A stretch of DNA of 64,000 bases, taken from contig JAZDIP010000002.1 of NCBI GenBank assembly GCA_043804925.1, positions 3,525 through 67,524 of the forward strand, in the 5' to 3' direction. Position 1 is the stretch's first letter, and each line of letters begins with the position of its first letter. A program made the position numbers and the translations under genes. The stretch comes from ChocPot-Mid sp043804925 (lineage in GTDB: Bacteria > Bacteroidota > Ignavibacteria > Kapaibacteriales > UBA2268). Below are positions 42,532 to 52,213 of this stretch, in pieces. The notes under the pieces were generated by a model that saw only the letters and a list, made by a program, of their open reading frames with translations, did no database searches and was not told the origin of the DNA.

Positions 42532-42931
42532 ATTTGATTTGTTCTATTTTAAAAAATGCTGCTATGCAAATTAATATAAATTATTGGGAAATCAAACTTT
42601 TTTGTTAAAATACTGTTAGTAATGCTTTGAAAAAATTCAATGAATTAATAAAGTCATTGTAGGAAAAAAGAGAATAAACATTCGATTTTCGAATAAGAAT
42701 TTAATTTCCAGTAAGAACATAAATAGATGAAATATTTGCTTTTTATTGGAAAATAATATAAATGTTTAAACAGAATGTTGTTTATATTTCATTGGATTTT
42801 TGTTATACAAATCAGCCCATTATCTTAAGGATTGGTTATATGATATAAAATTTGGATATTATTTTAAAACGGTGTATTTTAGAAGTAAGGGTTAAAACAG
42901 GTATATTGACTTTTATTTATTGGAATTATTA
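42532..42931. other. Divergent intergenic region between murA and the hydroxylase genes
   Basis: These 400 AT-rich bases hold no gene I can support. They separate the murA (minus) and molybdenum hydroxylase (plus) transcripts, so both promoters should lie here. I see no operator or riboswitch fold that I would stand behind. Confidence 0.6.
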
Positions 42932-43456
42932 ATGTACAGTAAAAATTTATTTCCTTCAAAAACTGAAATGCAAGAAATTTGCTTTAATATTAACGGCTCA
43001 CCTGCAACTGTTATTATACCACAGGATTTGTTATTAATTGACCTTATAAGGGATATATTGAACCTAAAAGGTACTAAATCCGGATGTGGTGAAGGCGAAT
43101 GCGGGGCTTGTACTGTTTTAATTGATGGCAAGGCAATCCTTTCATGCTTGTTTTTAGCAATTAATATTGACGGAAAGGAATTAACTACAATAGAGGGTCT
43201 TTCATTAACTGAAAAACCTTTGGATTTGGTTCAGGAAAAAATGATTGAACATGGTGCTGTTCAATGTGGCTTTTGCTCACCTGGTATGGTAATGTCAATA
43301 AAAGCATTCCAAAAAGAATGCCAAAATAATCCCAATATTAAAAGAGATTCACAAGCAATTAAAAAAGCTATTGAAGGAAATTTATGCAGATGTACAGGAT
43401 ATGTTAAAATTATTGATGCAGCAGAAGAACTGCTTTCTGAGAGTGTTAAGTATTGA
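42932..43456 (+). CDS. Molybdenum hydroxylase, [2Fe-2S] subunit (CoxS/XdhC-like)
   Basis: The 174-residue product carries the two [2Fe-2S] domains that pass electrons from the molybdenum centre to FAD. The plant-ferredoxin type cluster lies in SGCGEGECGACTVLIDG and the following LSC near residue 75. The all-helical second cluster has QCGFCSPGMVMS and NLCRCTGYVKI. I chose the ATG at 42932; a TTG four codons upstream is possible. Normal length is ~160 residues. It forms the first gene of an operon with the Mo and FAD subunits. The three-part layout is that of xanthine dehydrogenase, CO dehydrogenase, nicotinate or 4-hydroxybenzoyl-CoA hydroxylases, so the substrate is undetermined. Confidence 0.93.
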   Translation: MYSKNLFPSKTEMQEICFNINGSPATVIIPQDLLLIDLIRDILNLKGTKSGCGEGECGACTVLIDGKAILSCLFLAINIDGKELTTIEGLSLTEKPLDLVQEKMIEHGAVQCGFCSPGMVMSIKAFQKECQNNPNIKRDSQAIKKAIEGNLCRCTGYVKIIDAAEELLSESVKY

Positions 43457-43477
43457 GTGATAAGTAAAAAAAAAGTA

Positions 43478-45760
43478 ATGAATAGAAATTTGAATGTAAT
43501 AGGGAAACCACAGGTAAAAATTGACGCAAACATACGTGTTACAGGTGAAGCTATTTACGGTCAAGATGTTCAATTGCCAAAAATGCTTTATGGTGCTATT
43601 TTAAGGGCAAAGTATCCTGTTGCAAAAATTCTATCAATAGATACATCAAAAGCAAAAGCTTTGCCGGGAGTAAAATGTGTTATAACGGCAGACGATGTTG
43701 ATACCGAAAATATAAGTTACAGACGTGACCATCCAATTTTGAAAAAGGGAAAAGTCAATTGCATCAGGGATGAGATTGCTGCTGTTGCTGCGACATCAAA
43801 AAAAATTGTCTTAAAAGCCCTTGAATTAATTGATGTTAAATATGAAATATTAGAAGGAATATTTGACCCATTCGAGAGCATTAAAGAGGACGCCCCTCAA
43901 ATTAATGATTTCATAGATGGAAAATATGAAAATAAAAATATCGCAGAACATTTCCACTATGAACATGGTAACCTTGAAGAGGAAAAAGCAAAGAGCAAAC
44001 ATATTGTAACTGAAAGATATACCCTCCCAAGAGTAACTCATTGCTGTATGGCAACAAGTAATATAACAGCCGACTATTCAAAAACTGACGGCAAGTTAAC
44101 ATTATGGAGTACAACACAGGTGCCGTTTCTTTATCAAAGGGATTTAGCCCGGGTTCTTAAAATGGAACCTTCAAATATTAGGGTAATCCAGGTTGTAATC
44201 GGGGGAGGATTCGGAAGTAAATTAGATATGTATCCTTATGAGCCTATTGCTGCACTTTTATCAATGAAAAGCGGACAACCGGTTCAATTAATTTTCAGCC
44301 GCGAAGAGGAATTCATTGCCTCTCCAACACGACAAACAATGGTGTTCGACATTACAAGCGGAGTTGATGAAAAAGGCAGATTCACTTTCAGGGATGTAAA
44401 TATCATTCTTGATAACGGTGCATACACATCTTGGGGAGCAACTACCCCATTTGTAATGATGCAAACATTTTCGTCTCTATATCAATGCCCGGCATGTAAT
44501 TTTGATTCTACGGCAGTATATACTAATAATGTTTACGCAGGTTCTTTCAGGGGTTATGGCAATCCACAGGCAACATTTGCTTTAGAAAGAAATATTGACC
44601 TTCTTGCCGAAAAAATTGGCATGGGTAAAACGGAAATACGTCTATTAAATTCAAATGAACAGGGAGAAGTTACTAAGCAGGGATTAATTTTCAATACTTG
44701 CGGACACAAAGAATCCCTGAAAACCGTAATCTCGAAGTACAATAAAAATTTAAAAGAACATAACAGCAACAGATATAAAAGAGGTGTGGGTTTTGCATCT
44801 ATGCTGCATGTTGGCGGTGGAGCTAAGATATATCCATCGGACGGGTGCGGTACTACATTGAAATTGGACCCTTTTGGATATTTAACATTAATTACCGGCT
44901 CAAGTGAAATCGGGCAGGGTTCTGAAACGGTGTTGGCTATGATAGCTGCTGAAGAACTTGGAATAAATATCTCCAAAATAAAAGTTATTAATACCGATAC
45001 GGACATAAAACCATGGGACGTTGGTGTTCATGCATCACGCACAAGCTTTGTAGCCGGAAATTCTGTTCTTGGTGCTGTTAGAAAACTTAAAGAAAAAATA
45101 TCGCCCATTGCGGCACAGATATTAAAAACTAATGTGGAAGACCTTAATTATGAAAAAGGGCAAATAGTTTCTGTTAAAACCGGAGCTTCTATTGCTTTGG
45201 ATAAAGTAATCCGCACTATTCATTTCAAAGGACAGCACGAGCTATGTATAGAAACATATTTCTTTGAACCAAGTAGTGAATTTGCCGACAAAGAGTTTAA
45301 AGGAAATGTCTCGGGAACGTATGCCTTTGCTGCACAGGCAATTGAAGTCGAGGTTGATACTTATACAGGTAATGTAAATGTTCTCAACGTCCATGTTGCC
45401 CAGGATATAGGAAAAGTTTTGAATCCTCTCGGACTTGCCGGACAAATTGAGGGTGGTGTTGTTCAAGGACTTGGATATGCTTTATCTGAAGAATTGCAGG
45501 TTGAAAATGGATATATTTTGAATCCGAATTTTCATGATTATAAAATACCGACAGCTATGGACGTACCAAGTATTCATTTCTATCCAATCGAAACCGAAGA
45601 TTCGTTGGGTCCCTATGGTGCTAAGGGTGTTGGTGAAGCACCTTTGATTCCTACTGCTGCTGCTATAGCAAATGCTGTTTCTGATGCACTAGGAGTCAAG
45701 ATTAATTCATTACCGGTTACTCCGGAAAAAGTATTGAGAGCTATTGCTGGGAAGTGTTGA
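43478..45760 (+). CDS. Molybdenum hydroxylase, Mo-cofactor-binding large subunit
   Basis: The 760-residue product is the catalytic subunit of a xanthine-dehydrogenase-family enzyme. It begins with the a/b hammerhead domain (KIDANIRVTGEAIYGQDV). It contains VVIGGGFGSKLDMYPYE, AGSFRGYGNPQATFALERN, GSSEIGQGSETVLAMIAAEEL and near the end GAKGVGEAPLIPTAAAIANA. The Glu in GVGEAP is the family's active-site base. The upstream GTG at 43457 would add seven residues; neither start has a strong ribosome site. The RGYG block here lacks the CODH-type Cys active-site loop, so a hydroxylase of a carbon next to nitrogen is more likely than a CO dehydrogenase. Specificity unknown. Confidence 0.93.
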   Translation: MNRNLNVIGKPQVKIDANIRVTGEAIYGQDVQLPKMLYGAILRAKYPVAKILSIDTSKAKALPGVKCVITADDVDTENISYRRDHPILKKGKVNCIRDEIAAVAATSKKIVLKALELIDVKYEILEGIFDPFESIKEDAPQINDFIDGKYENKNIAEHFHYEHGNLEEEKAKSKHIVTERYTLPRVTHCCMATSNITADYSKTDGKLTLWSTTQVPFLYQRDLARVLKMEPSNIRVIQVVIGGGFGSKLDMYPYEPIAALLSMKSGQPVQLIFSREEEFIASPTRQTMVFDITSGVDEKGRFTFRDVNIILDNGAYTSWGATTPFVMMQTFSSLYQCPACNFDSTAVYTNNVYAGSFRGYGNPQATFALERNIDLLAEKIGMGKTEIRLLNSNEQGEVTKQGLIFNTCGHKESLKTVISKYNKNLKEHNSNRYKRGVGFASMLHVGGGAKIYPSDGCGTTLKLDPFGYLTLITGSSEIGQGSETVLAMIAAEELGINISKIKVINTDTDIKPWDVGVHASRTSFVAGNSVLGAVRKLKEKISPIAAQILKTNVEDLNYEKGQIVSVKTGASIALDKVIRTIHFKGQHELCIETYFFEPSSEFADKEFKGNVSGTYAFAAQAIEVEVDTYTGNVNVLNVHVAQDIGKVLNPLGLAGQIEGGVVQGLGYALSEELQVENGYILNPNFHDYKIPTAMDVPSIHFYPIETEDSLGPYGAKGVGEAPLIPTAAAIANAVSDALGVKINSLPVTPEKVLRAIAGKC

Positions 45761-45793
45761 GTGTTAAATTTTAATTTATGAGTTTTAAGTTGA

Positions 45794-46669
45794 ATGATTG
45801 ATTTTAATGTAATATCACCGGAAACTGTCGAAGAACTTCTTAACGAAATTGAGAAGCATCTGGATAATGGTTTCAGATTTGGCGCCGGATTTACCGATTT
45901 GTTAATGGAGTTCAAAAAGCTATCGGGTGAACCTGTAACAGTTATTAATTTAGCAAATATTAAGGACTCTTTGTTTAAAGAAATTGCTGTAAATAATGAT
46001 TTTATCAAAATAGGTTCTCTAGTAACTGCTTCGGAGATTGTTACTAACAAAGATATTATTGAATTGTTTCCAGTCTTGCATAAAGCCGCAGAAACATTGG
46101 CTTCAAAACAGATTAGACAGGTTGCAACAATTGGAGGAAATGTATGCACGGCATCCCCCGCAGGAGATATGTCAACCGCTCTCGTTGCTCTCAATGCGGT
46201 ATGCGAAGTTCTTTCCTCTGAAAATAAGTTACGGGATGTACAAATTCGTGATTTCTTCAAAGGTGTCAGGAAAACGGATTTACATAAAAATGAAATCTTG
46301 AGAAGCATCAATATCCCATTAACCACGGATTTTAATAAAATAATATCGGATTATATAAAAATAGGTATAAGAAAGTCAATGGAATGTTCGGTAATATCTT
46401 TGGCTTATCATTTATATCTCAATAAAGATAATACTATAACCAAAGCAGGAATAGCAATTGGTTCTGCCGCCCCGACTATTATGTTTACTGAATCTGCATG
46501 CGAATATTTAGTTGGTAAGAATTTAAAAGAATTAAGTTACACTGCAATGGAAACCTTTGCAGAAAAAGTTATGGAATATGCTTCACCAATATCCGACATA
46601 AGAGGTTCGGAATGGTACAGAAAACAAGTACTATTAAATATAAGTAAAAATTTGAGTTTTAAATATTAG
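45794..46669 (+). CDS. Molybdenum hydroxylase, FAD-binding subunit (CoxM/XdhB-like)
   Basis: The 291-residue product has the PCMH-type FAD domain: FRFGAGFTDLLMEFK near residue 30, then IKIGSLVTASEIV, QIRQVATIGGNVCTASPAGDMSTAL (the FAD-contacting loop, residues ~110-130), and the C-terminal CODH-flavoprotein domain (GIAIGSAAPTIMFTESACEYL). It passes electrons on to NAD+ or a quinone-linked carrier. It lies 33 bases after the Mo subunit gene, with a short repeat-word spacer between, and completes the three-subunit enzyme. Confidence 0.93.
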   Translation: MIDFNVISPETVEELLNEIEKHLDNGFRFGAGFTDLLMEFKKLSGEPVTVINLANIKDSLFKEIAVNNDFIKIGSLVTASEIVTNKDIIELFPVLHKAAETLASKQIRQVATIGGNVCTASPAGDMSTALVALNAVCEVLSSENKLRDVQIRDFFKGVRKTDLHKNEILRSINIPLTTDFNKIISDYIKIGIRKSMECSVISLAYHLYLNKDNTITKAGIAIGSAAPTIMFTESACEYLVGKNLKELSYTAMETFAEKVMEYASPISDIRGSEWYRKQVLLNISKNLSFKY

Positions 46670-46685
46670 ATGTAATTAATTATTT

Positions 46686-48017
46686 ATGGATTTAAATATA
46701 AGAAAAGATACGCCTTTTGATTATGAAACAGTCAAAATGAAAATTGACTCCTACGGGAGAGAAAACATACACTCAGGAAATATTAGGGTAATAAGAAAAA
46801 TTGTTGACCTGATTGAAGGAGATACCGGTAAAAAATACATCCGTATGGAAATGGGAGTTCCCGGACTGAAGCCATCTCAAATCGGATTAGAAGCTGAAAT
46901 CCGTGCTCTTAAAGACGATGTTGCCGGCTTATACCCTCCAATTGAGGGCATACCTGAATTAAAATACGAGATTTCCAGATTTATTAAATTATTCCTTAAT
47001 ATTGATATTAATCCGGAATATTGTGTCCCGACATGCGGCTCAATCCATGGTTGTTTTGTCTCATTAATGACTGCATGCAGAAGGGACCCGGAAAAAAACA
47101 CTATATTATTCCTCGAACCCGGTTTCCCAAATCATAATACTATGAACAGAATGCTTGGTTTCAAACAAGAAGCTTTTGATGTTTATAGTTACAGAGGCGA
47201 AAAACTTAGGGATAAATTGAACGAGGTTTTAAAAAGCGGTAAAGTAGCGGCTTTGGTATATTCTAATCCTAATAATCCATCATGGATTTGTTTAACCGAA
47301 GAAGAATTAAAGATTATCGCAGAAACTGCATCAAAGTATGATGTAATCGTTATTGAAGACCTGGCTTATTTTGCTATGGATTTCAGGAAAGATTATTCCC
47401 ATCCCGGAAAGCCACCTTATCAGCCCTCTGCGGCAAATTATTGCGATAATTACATTTTACTTATTTCTGGTTCAAAATCTTTCAGCTATGCCGGTCAAAG
47501 AATTGGTGTATTAGCAATATCCGAAAAATTGTATAATACAAGATACGAGAACTTAAAATCTTTTTTTGGCATGGGTGTTTTTGGAAGAGCCCTTGTTTAT
47601 AGCGCTATACTTAATTCCACTGCCGGTGTAACTCATTCTGTACAGTACGGTTTTTGTGACATTTTAAAAGCAGCGAATGACGGGAAATATAATTTTGTCG
47701 AAGATTTAAAGGAATATGGCAAGAAAGCAATAATTTTAAAAAAAATGTTTACCGATAATGGTTTTAATATTGCTTATAATATGGATGGGGAAGCACTCAT
47801 AGCCGACGGTTTTTATTTTACTGTATCTTATCCCGGTCTCGAGGGAGACGAGTTAACCGAACGGCTTTTATATTATGGAATAAGCACGATACCTTTATAT
47901 CCTACCGGAAGCGAAAAAACCGAAGGAATAAGGATTTGCGTATCTCTAGTTAAAAGAAGCGAATTTGGCGAATTGGAAAATAGACTTAAATTGTTTAATG
48001 AACACAACTTTTCTTAA
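46686..48017 (+). CDS. Class I/II pyridoxal-phosphate aminotransferase
   Basis: The 443-residue product has the fold-type I aminotransferase layout: VPTCGSIHGC near residue 115 (cofactor loop), SNPNNPSWICL near 193, VIEDLAYFAMD near 222, and the Schiff-base Lys264 in LLISGSKSFSYAGQRIGVLA. It resembles aspartate- or alanine-type transaminases. It starts 16 bases after the FAD-subunit gene, so it is probably part of the hydroxylase operon and would move amino nitrogen of the catabolised compound. The donor and acceptor are unknown. Confidence 0.9.
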   Translation: MDLNIRKDTPFDYETVKMKIDSYGRENIHSGNIRVIRKIVDLIEGDTGKKYIRMEMGVPGLKPSQIGLEAEIRALKDDVAGLYPPIEGIPELKYEISRFIKLFLNIDINPEYCVPTCGSIHGCFVSLMTACRRDPEKNTILFLEPGFPNHNTMNRMLGFKQEAFDVYSYRGEKLRDKLNEVLKSGKVAALVYSNPNNPSWICLTEEELKIIAETASKYDVIVIEDLAYFAMDFRKDYSHPGKPPYQPSAANYCDNYILLISGSKSFSYAGQRIGVLAISEKLYNTRYENLKSFFGMGVFGRALVYSAILNSTAGVTHSVQYGFCDILKAANDGKYNFVEDLKEYGKKAIILKKMFTDNGFNIAYNMDGEALIADGFYFTVSYPGLEGDELTERLLYYGISTIPLYPTGSEKTEGIRICVSLVKRSEFGELENRLKLFNEHNFS

Positions 48018-48105
48018 GTGTTAAGTGTTAAGTGAAATTTTAAGTTTTAAATTTTAAATGTTGAGCGTTGAGTTAGTATACTTCGACAAGCTCAATATGA
48101 TAGAA

Positions 48106-48174
48106 GATTGCTTTGTCGCTTCGCTCCTCGCAATGACAAGCAGGAGCTGTTCTTGCGAACGAAGTGAAGCAATC
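48106..48174. repeat. REP-like inverted repeat pair
   Basis: GATTGCTTTGTCGCTTCGCT...CGCAATGACAAG at 48106-48140 is inverted at TCTTGCGAACGAAGTGAAGCAATC (48151-48174). It lies in the 235-base spacer between the aminotransferase and the flavoprotein. That spacer also holds GTGTTAAGTG-type words and CTTCGACAAGCTCAATATGA at 48081-48100. Confidence 0.85.
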
Positions 48175-48252
48175 GCATAAGATATGGGGACTGAATTAGA
48201 AATAAATAAAAATTCAAAATAAATAATTATTGTATAAACGAAAGGAATGATA

Positions 48253-50217
48253 ATGAACTTGGGTGCGGAGAAATATCCTCATATATTCAGTCCCGGTCGA
48301 ATCGGGAAAATGGAATTAAAGAACAGGATTAAATATGGTTCAACAGAAACAAATTTTAACGGAAGAGACGGCTTTGTAACCGATACAGAAGTCGCTTATA
48401 TGCGTGCACAGGCACAAGGTGGTGCCGGCCTTATTACTACTCAAGGTGCTTTTACTGACCCTGCCGGTGAAGGAAAAGGTTATGTCGGTATGATGGCTAT
48501 CTGGGATGATAAATTCATTCCGGGATTAAAAAGACTTGCCGACGTTATAAGAGAGAATGGTGCTAAAAGCATGTGTCAGCTGATGCATTGCGGACGTGTC
48601 GGCGGTGTGGAATTGGATTATACTGTTGGACCGTCTGTAGTTAAACAAGCGATACCAAGATTCCGCGAACCTGTCGAAATGTCAAAGGAAAAAATAAAAC
48701 TTACAATACAAGAACATATTGACGGAGCAAGGAGAATAGTTGAGGCAGGTTTTGATGCTATCGAAATTTCCGGTATCGTTGGTTATCTGATTTCAAATTT
48801 CAATTCAAAATATACAAACAGAAGGACTGATGAATATGGTGGTCCTGTCGAAAACAGGGCAAGGTTTATGCGTGAAATCATCGAAGGAATACGGAAAGAA
48901 GTTGGTCCTGATATTCCTGTTGTAATTCGCCTTTGCGGTGAAGAATTATTAGATGACAGGGGCGGAAATACACCCGAAGAATGTCTTGAAATTATTAAAA
49001 TTGCCGAGAAAGCCGGTATTGATGCATTAAGCGTTACAATCGGCTGGCAGGAATCTGCTGTATCTGTTATTACTCGGGATATTCCAATGGGTAACTGGTT
49101 GTTTATTGCTGAAAGAATGAAAAAGAATCTAAAAATTCCTGTAGCAATGGCATACAGATTATTTGTACCTGAACTGCCTGAAGCGGCAATAGCAAAAGGT
49201 AATCTCGACTTTTGGGAAATGTGCCGTCCAATGATAGCTGACCCTGCACTACCTTTGAAAGTATTGGAGGACAGGCAGGAGGATATAATTCCATGTATGG
49301 CATGTAACTTATGCTTGGCACGATTATTCCGCGACCAACCGATTACGTGCATGGTAAGACCAAATCTTGGATACGAAGAACATCCCGACTGGATAATTAA
49401 ACCAGCAGATAAAGTTAAACGAGTTCATGTAGTTGGCGGAGGTCCCGCAGGAATGCAGGCGGCTGTGGTTGCCGCTCAGAAAGGACATGATGTAACATTA
49501 TTTGAAAAGAATGATAAACTTGGAGGTCAGCTTGCAACAGCCGCTAATGGTTATTTCGGTGATGAAGAATTTCAGCGTTTAATAGATTACCTTGCTACAC
49601 AAATGAAAAAGAATAATGTCAAGGTCGAATTAAACAGGATAATGACAGAAAAAGATTTTGCTGACCCCTTGACAGCTCCTGACGCAGTAGTTCTCGCAAG
49701 CGGTTCTTATTTGAATAAAAAGGATATTCCCGGAGCTAACAGGGAGAATGTTGTCTTTGCTCATGATGTTATTGACCGAAAGGTGAAATGCGGTAAAAAG
49801 GTATTGATAGCCGGCGGGCGCGGTTTGGGAATTGCAGTAGCTCAATTCCTTTTAGGTACTGAAGAGGGCTATGAAATCACATTGGTCGAAGAACAGAAAA
49901 AACTTGGCAGGGATGTCAATCCTTCATACATATGGCGTTATGTGAAAAAGCTGAAACAAGGTAATGTTAATGTTTTCAAGAGCAGTAAGATTCTTGTAAT
50001 TACAGACGCTGACGTTATTGTTCAAGACCCGGAAGGTCAAAAATTAAATATTCCTTATGATACTGTAATATTAGCTAATCCTGTTCATTCGAACAATGAG
50101 CTTGCCGAACATTTGGAATACGCAGTCGGCGAGCTTTATACGATTGGTGATGCAATGAAACCCAGAAGGGCTCATAATGCTACGATGGATGGGTACAGGA
50201 CAGGACTTAAGATTTAG
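48253..50217 (+). CDS. NADH:flavin oxidoreductase, 2,4-dienoyl-CoA-reductase-like (FMN, [4Fe-4S], FAD)
   Basis: The 654-residue product joins an Old-Yellow-Enzyme TIM barrel (residues ~1-340; IFSPGRIGKMELKNRI, QLMHCGRVG, SGIVGYLISNF.NSKYTNRRTDEYGG) to a [4Fe-4S] site (CMACNLCLARLFRDQPITC) and an FAD/NAD(P)H domain (VVGGGPAGMQAAVVAAQKGHDVTLFEK near residue 395 and LIAGGRGLGIAVAQFL near 520). The family reduces C=C or similar bonds next to a carbonyl or ring, for example dienoyl-CoA, trimethylamine or heterocyclic enamides. I chose the ATG at 48253 since AAGGA then lies at normal distance; the ATG at 48247 is only one base from it. Confidence 0.92.
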   Translation: MNLGAEKYPHIFSPGRIGKMELKNRIKYGSTETNFNGRDGFVTDTEVAYMRAQAQGGAGLITTQGAFTDPAGEGKGYVGMMAIWDDKFIPGLKRLADVIRENGAKSMCQLMHCGRVGGVELDYTVGPSVVKQAIPRFREPVEMSKEKIKLTIQEHIDGARRIVEAGFDAIEISGIVGYLISNFNSKYTNRRTDEYGGPVENRARFMREIIEGIRKEVGPDIPVVIRLCGEELLDDRGGNTPEECLEIIKIAEKAGIDALSVTIGWQESAVSVITRDIPMGNWLFIAERMKKNLKIPVAMAYRLFVPELPEAAIAKGNLDFWEMCRPMIADPALPLKVLEDRQEDIIPCMACNLCLARLFRDQPITCMVRPNLGYEEHPDWIIKPADKVKRVHVVGGGPAGMQAAVVAAQKGHDVTLFEKNDKLGGQLATAANGYFGDEEFQRLIDYLATQMKKNNVKVELNRIMTEKDFADPLTAPDAVVLASGSYLNKKDIPGANRENVVFAHDVIDRKVKCGKKVLIAGGRGLGIAVAQFLLGTEEGYEITLVEEQKKLGRDVNPSYIWRYVKKLKQGNVNVFKSSKILVITDADVIVQDPEGQKLNIPYDTVILANPVHSNNELAEHLEYAVGELYTIGDAMKPRRAHNATMDGYRTGLKI

Positions 50218-50285
50218 TTTTAAATTTTAAATTCTAAATTCCAAATTAAAAGTGTTAAGTGTTGTGTGTTAGGTGTTGAGTGTAG

Positions 50286-50305
50286 AGACACATTGCAATG
50301 TGTCT
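50286..50305. repeat. Perfect 20-base palindrome
   Basis: AGACACATTGCAATGTGTCT is its own reverse complement and sits among GTGTTAAGTG and TTTTAAATTTTAAATT words in the spacer after the flavoprotein gene. It could be an operator-like site or a mobile palindrome; its setting favours the latter. Confidence 0.8.
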
Positions 50306-50346
50306 GTAGAGGTTTTAAATTTTAATTAATTATTGGAAATTAAAAT

Positions 50347-50484
50347 ATGTCAATAGAAATTCCATTAGAAAAGAAATTTAATATTCTTTGCGGAATCGCA
50401 AGAACACAGCATTTTGCATGGAGGCAGGCATGTGCAGAGATGTGCCCTGAAATTGACACTGCTGAATTTACAAGCAAGATGTGA
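50347..50484 (+). pseudogene. Truncated 5' copy of the ATC-hydrolase-like gene
   Basis: The 45-codon frame (MSIEIPLEKKFNILCGIART...) matches the first 45 residues of the gene at 52214 with two substitutions. It then meets a TGA where the intact gene has the Trp codon of KMWEVS. Homology continues weakly for about 30 bases and is lost before the TauE-like gene. It is a decayed duplicate, not a functional peptide gene. Confidence 0.9.
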
Positions 50485-50539
50485 GAAAGGTCTTCACGAT
50501 ATACAGGCTTAAATTTTGTTAAAATAATGTTTAGATAAG

Positions 50540-51355
50540 TTGAATTCAGGATTAGTAATACTTGGTTTTTTTGTAGCTTTATTCAGCTCCGGTATAGGTG
50601 TCGGCGGCGGAACCCTTTATGTTCCTTTGCTTATATCGAAATTTGGATTTGATTTCAGAAAGGCTGCAAATACTTCCCTGGCAGCCATTATACCAATTAG
50701 TTTTGTCGGTTCAATCAGCTATTTCATTTTTCTTTCCGACATTCCACAACTTAAATATTATGTAATCTTCATTCCAATGTGTATGCTTGGAGCAATTGCT
50801 GGAGGAACAATTGTCCATAAATACAAGAACGTATGGTTAAAACCGGTTTTTTCTATTTTTTTACTTATTGTAAGTCTGAGAATGTTAAATGTATTTGACC
50901 TGACTCATCTGATTTATGTAGACCTTTACGGAACATTTTTTGGAAATGAAATATTAAAATTAATAGTAACCGGCTTAGTTATTGGTATCATTGCTGTGTT
51001 CTTAGGAGTAGGGTGCGGACTGCTCATAGTCCCTTTTTTTGTGATTGCTATAAGTCTGGACATACACGAAGCAATAAGATTATCTCTTACTACAATGTTT
51101 TTTCTTACACTGTCGGTAACTGTTTTTCAGAGTAAATTAAAAACATTAGATACTGCTCCATTAAAAAGCCTGCTCCTACCGGCTTTATTTGGAGCAATAG
51201 CAGGAGCTATGATAGCAAGCTATTTACCTGATTTGATTCTCAAAAAATTATTCGGTCTATTTTTATTTGTTATGGCATGTAAATTTTTATTCCAGATATT
51301 TTATACACGATATAAGAGTAAAAAATATCAGGAGGGTAAATTAAATGGACACTAA
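50540..51355 (+). CDS. TauE/SafE (TSUP) family membrane exporter
   Basis: The 271-residue product has about eight membrane helices in two homologous halves, with the family's glycine-rich openings GFFVALFSSGIGVGGGTLYVPLL at the start and IGIIAVFLGVGCGLLIVPFFV near residue 150. TauE/SafE/TSUP proteins export sulfite, sulfoacetate or small organic acids. I use a TTG start at 50540, since the nearest ATG upstream is closed by a stop. It overlaps the next gene by 11 bases, so the two are coupled. Its substrate is presumably an anion made in the pathway around it. Confidence 0.85.
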   Translation: MNSGLVILGFFVALFSSGIGVGGGTLYVPLLISKFGFDFRKAANTSLAAIIPISFVGSISYFIFLSDIPQLKYYVIFIPMCMLGAIAGGTIVHKYKNVWLKPVFSIFLLIVSLRMLNVFDLTHLIYVDLYGTFFGNEILKLIVTGLVIGIIAVFLGVGCGLLIVPFFVIAISLDIHEAIRLSLTTMFFLTLSVTVFQSKLKTLDTAPLKSLLLPALFGAIAGAMIASYLPDLILKKLFGLFLFVMACKFLFQIFYTRYKSKKYQEGKLNGH

Positions 51356-52070
51356 AAATATATATGATGAATTGAAGGATGCTCTAAGACTGACAATTCA
51401 AAAGTATGCTATTTCAGGCAAGGAAGTAAGCATAAGATGTAAAGTGCTTTCAGCCGAAGAGGCAATCGGAAGACCTGAACATAATGATTATCCGATTATA
51501 AAGGGCAGGGAAGTTATGGTGGAAGCAGTCTTTGAGGGAGCAAGCGGGCAGGCATTTGCAGATGATTTTGAAAATGCGGATTACACTGTGGATGAACTTT
51601 TGAATTTAGAGACTGACTCCAACAGAAAGAGAGCCAGTTTTGTATCCGGTCTTAATGCAATATACAGGTATTTGGGTCTTTGCGACAAAACTGTTCACTG
51701 CAAAGACGCCGGACCAAAAGAATGTGCAGAAAATTTAAAGCATGCTATCAAATTCGTATCAAAGGTTCTTCTGGTTGGTCACCAGCCAAGATTTCTTCAG
51801 TATCTGTCTCAAGAGTACAATGTCAGGGTTGTTGACCTTGACAAGGATAACATTGGCAAAGAAGTTTATGGAATTATAATTGAACCGGCTGAGATGACAG
51901 AAGATGCCATTACATGGTGTGATATTATATTCGTAACCGGGTCAACTTTAATAAACGGGACAATCACGAATTTTCTAAACCGGGAGAAGCCTGCGTTGTT
52001 TTATGGTGTTACAATTTCAGCTGCGGCAAAAATCCTTGGTTTGAAAACATATTGTCATTGTGGGTTATAA
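51345..52070 (+). CDS. DUF4213/DUF364 (putative heavy-metal chelation) protein
   Basis: The 241-residue product has an N-terminal part (~residues 1-95) matching DUF4213 and a C-terminal Rossmann-like DUF364 domain. The latter shows KVLLVGHQPRFLQYLSQEYNVRVVDLD and TWCDIIFVTGSTLINGTITNFL, and ends in a CHCGL Cys/His cluster. The family has been suggested to bind or chelate metals and is often encoded near molybdenum or siderophore-type genes; its reaction is unknown. It overlaps the exporter gene, and AGGAGG lies before its ATG inside that gene. Confidence 0.83.
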   Translation: MDTKNIYDELKDALRLTIQKYAISGKEVSIRCKVLSAEEAIGRPEHNDYPIIKGREVMVEAVFEGASGQAFADDFENADYTVDELLNLETDSNRKRASFVSGLNAIYRYLGLCDKTVHCKDAGPKECAENLKHAIKFVSKVLLVGHQPRFLQYLSQEYNVRVVDLDKDNIGKEVYGIIIEPAEMTEDAITWCDIIFVTGSTLINGTITNFLNREKPALFYGVTISAAAKILGLKTYCHCGL

Positions 52071-52213
52071 AAAGAATTGATTGGTCTTTTGTTTGATGTA
52101 TTTTTAGCTTTTTAAGCAGATACATGGCATCAAACAAAGACCGATAAGGTAGAATTAAAATATTTTTTGTAATTTAATAGATATATGTATAATTAATGTT
52201 GAGGTTACAATCT

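Noticed and set aside
45613..46326. Minus-strand 237-codon frame across the Mo/FAD subunit junction
   Set aside because: It spans two well-supported plus-strand hydroxylase genes and has no family signature.
42932..46669. Aerobic CO dehydrogenase (coxSML)
   Set aside because: Subunit types match, but I cannot see the CO-dehydrogenase Cys active-site loop in the large subunit, the order is S-L-M, and the neighbours are catabolic rather than CO-related.
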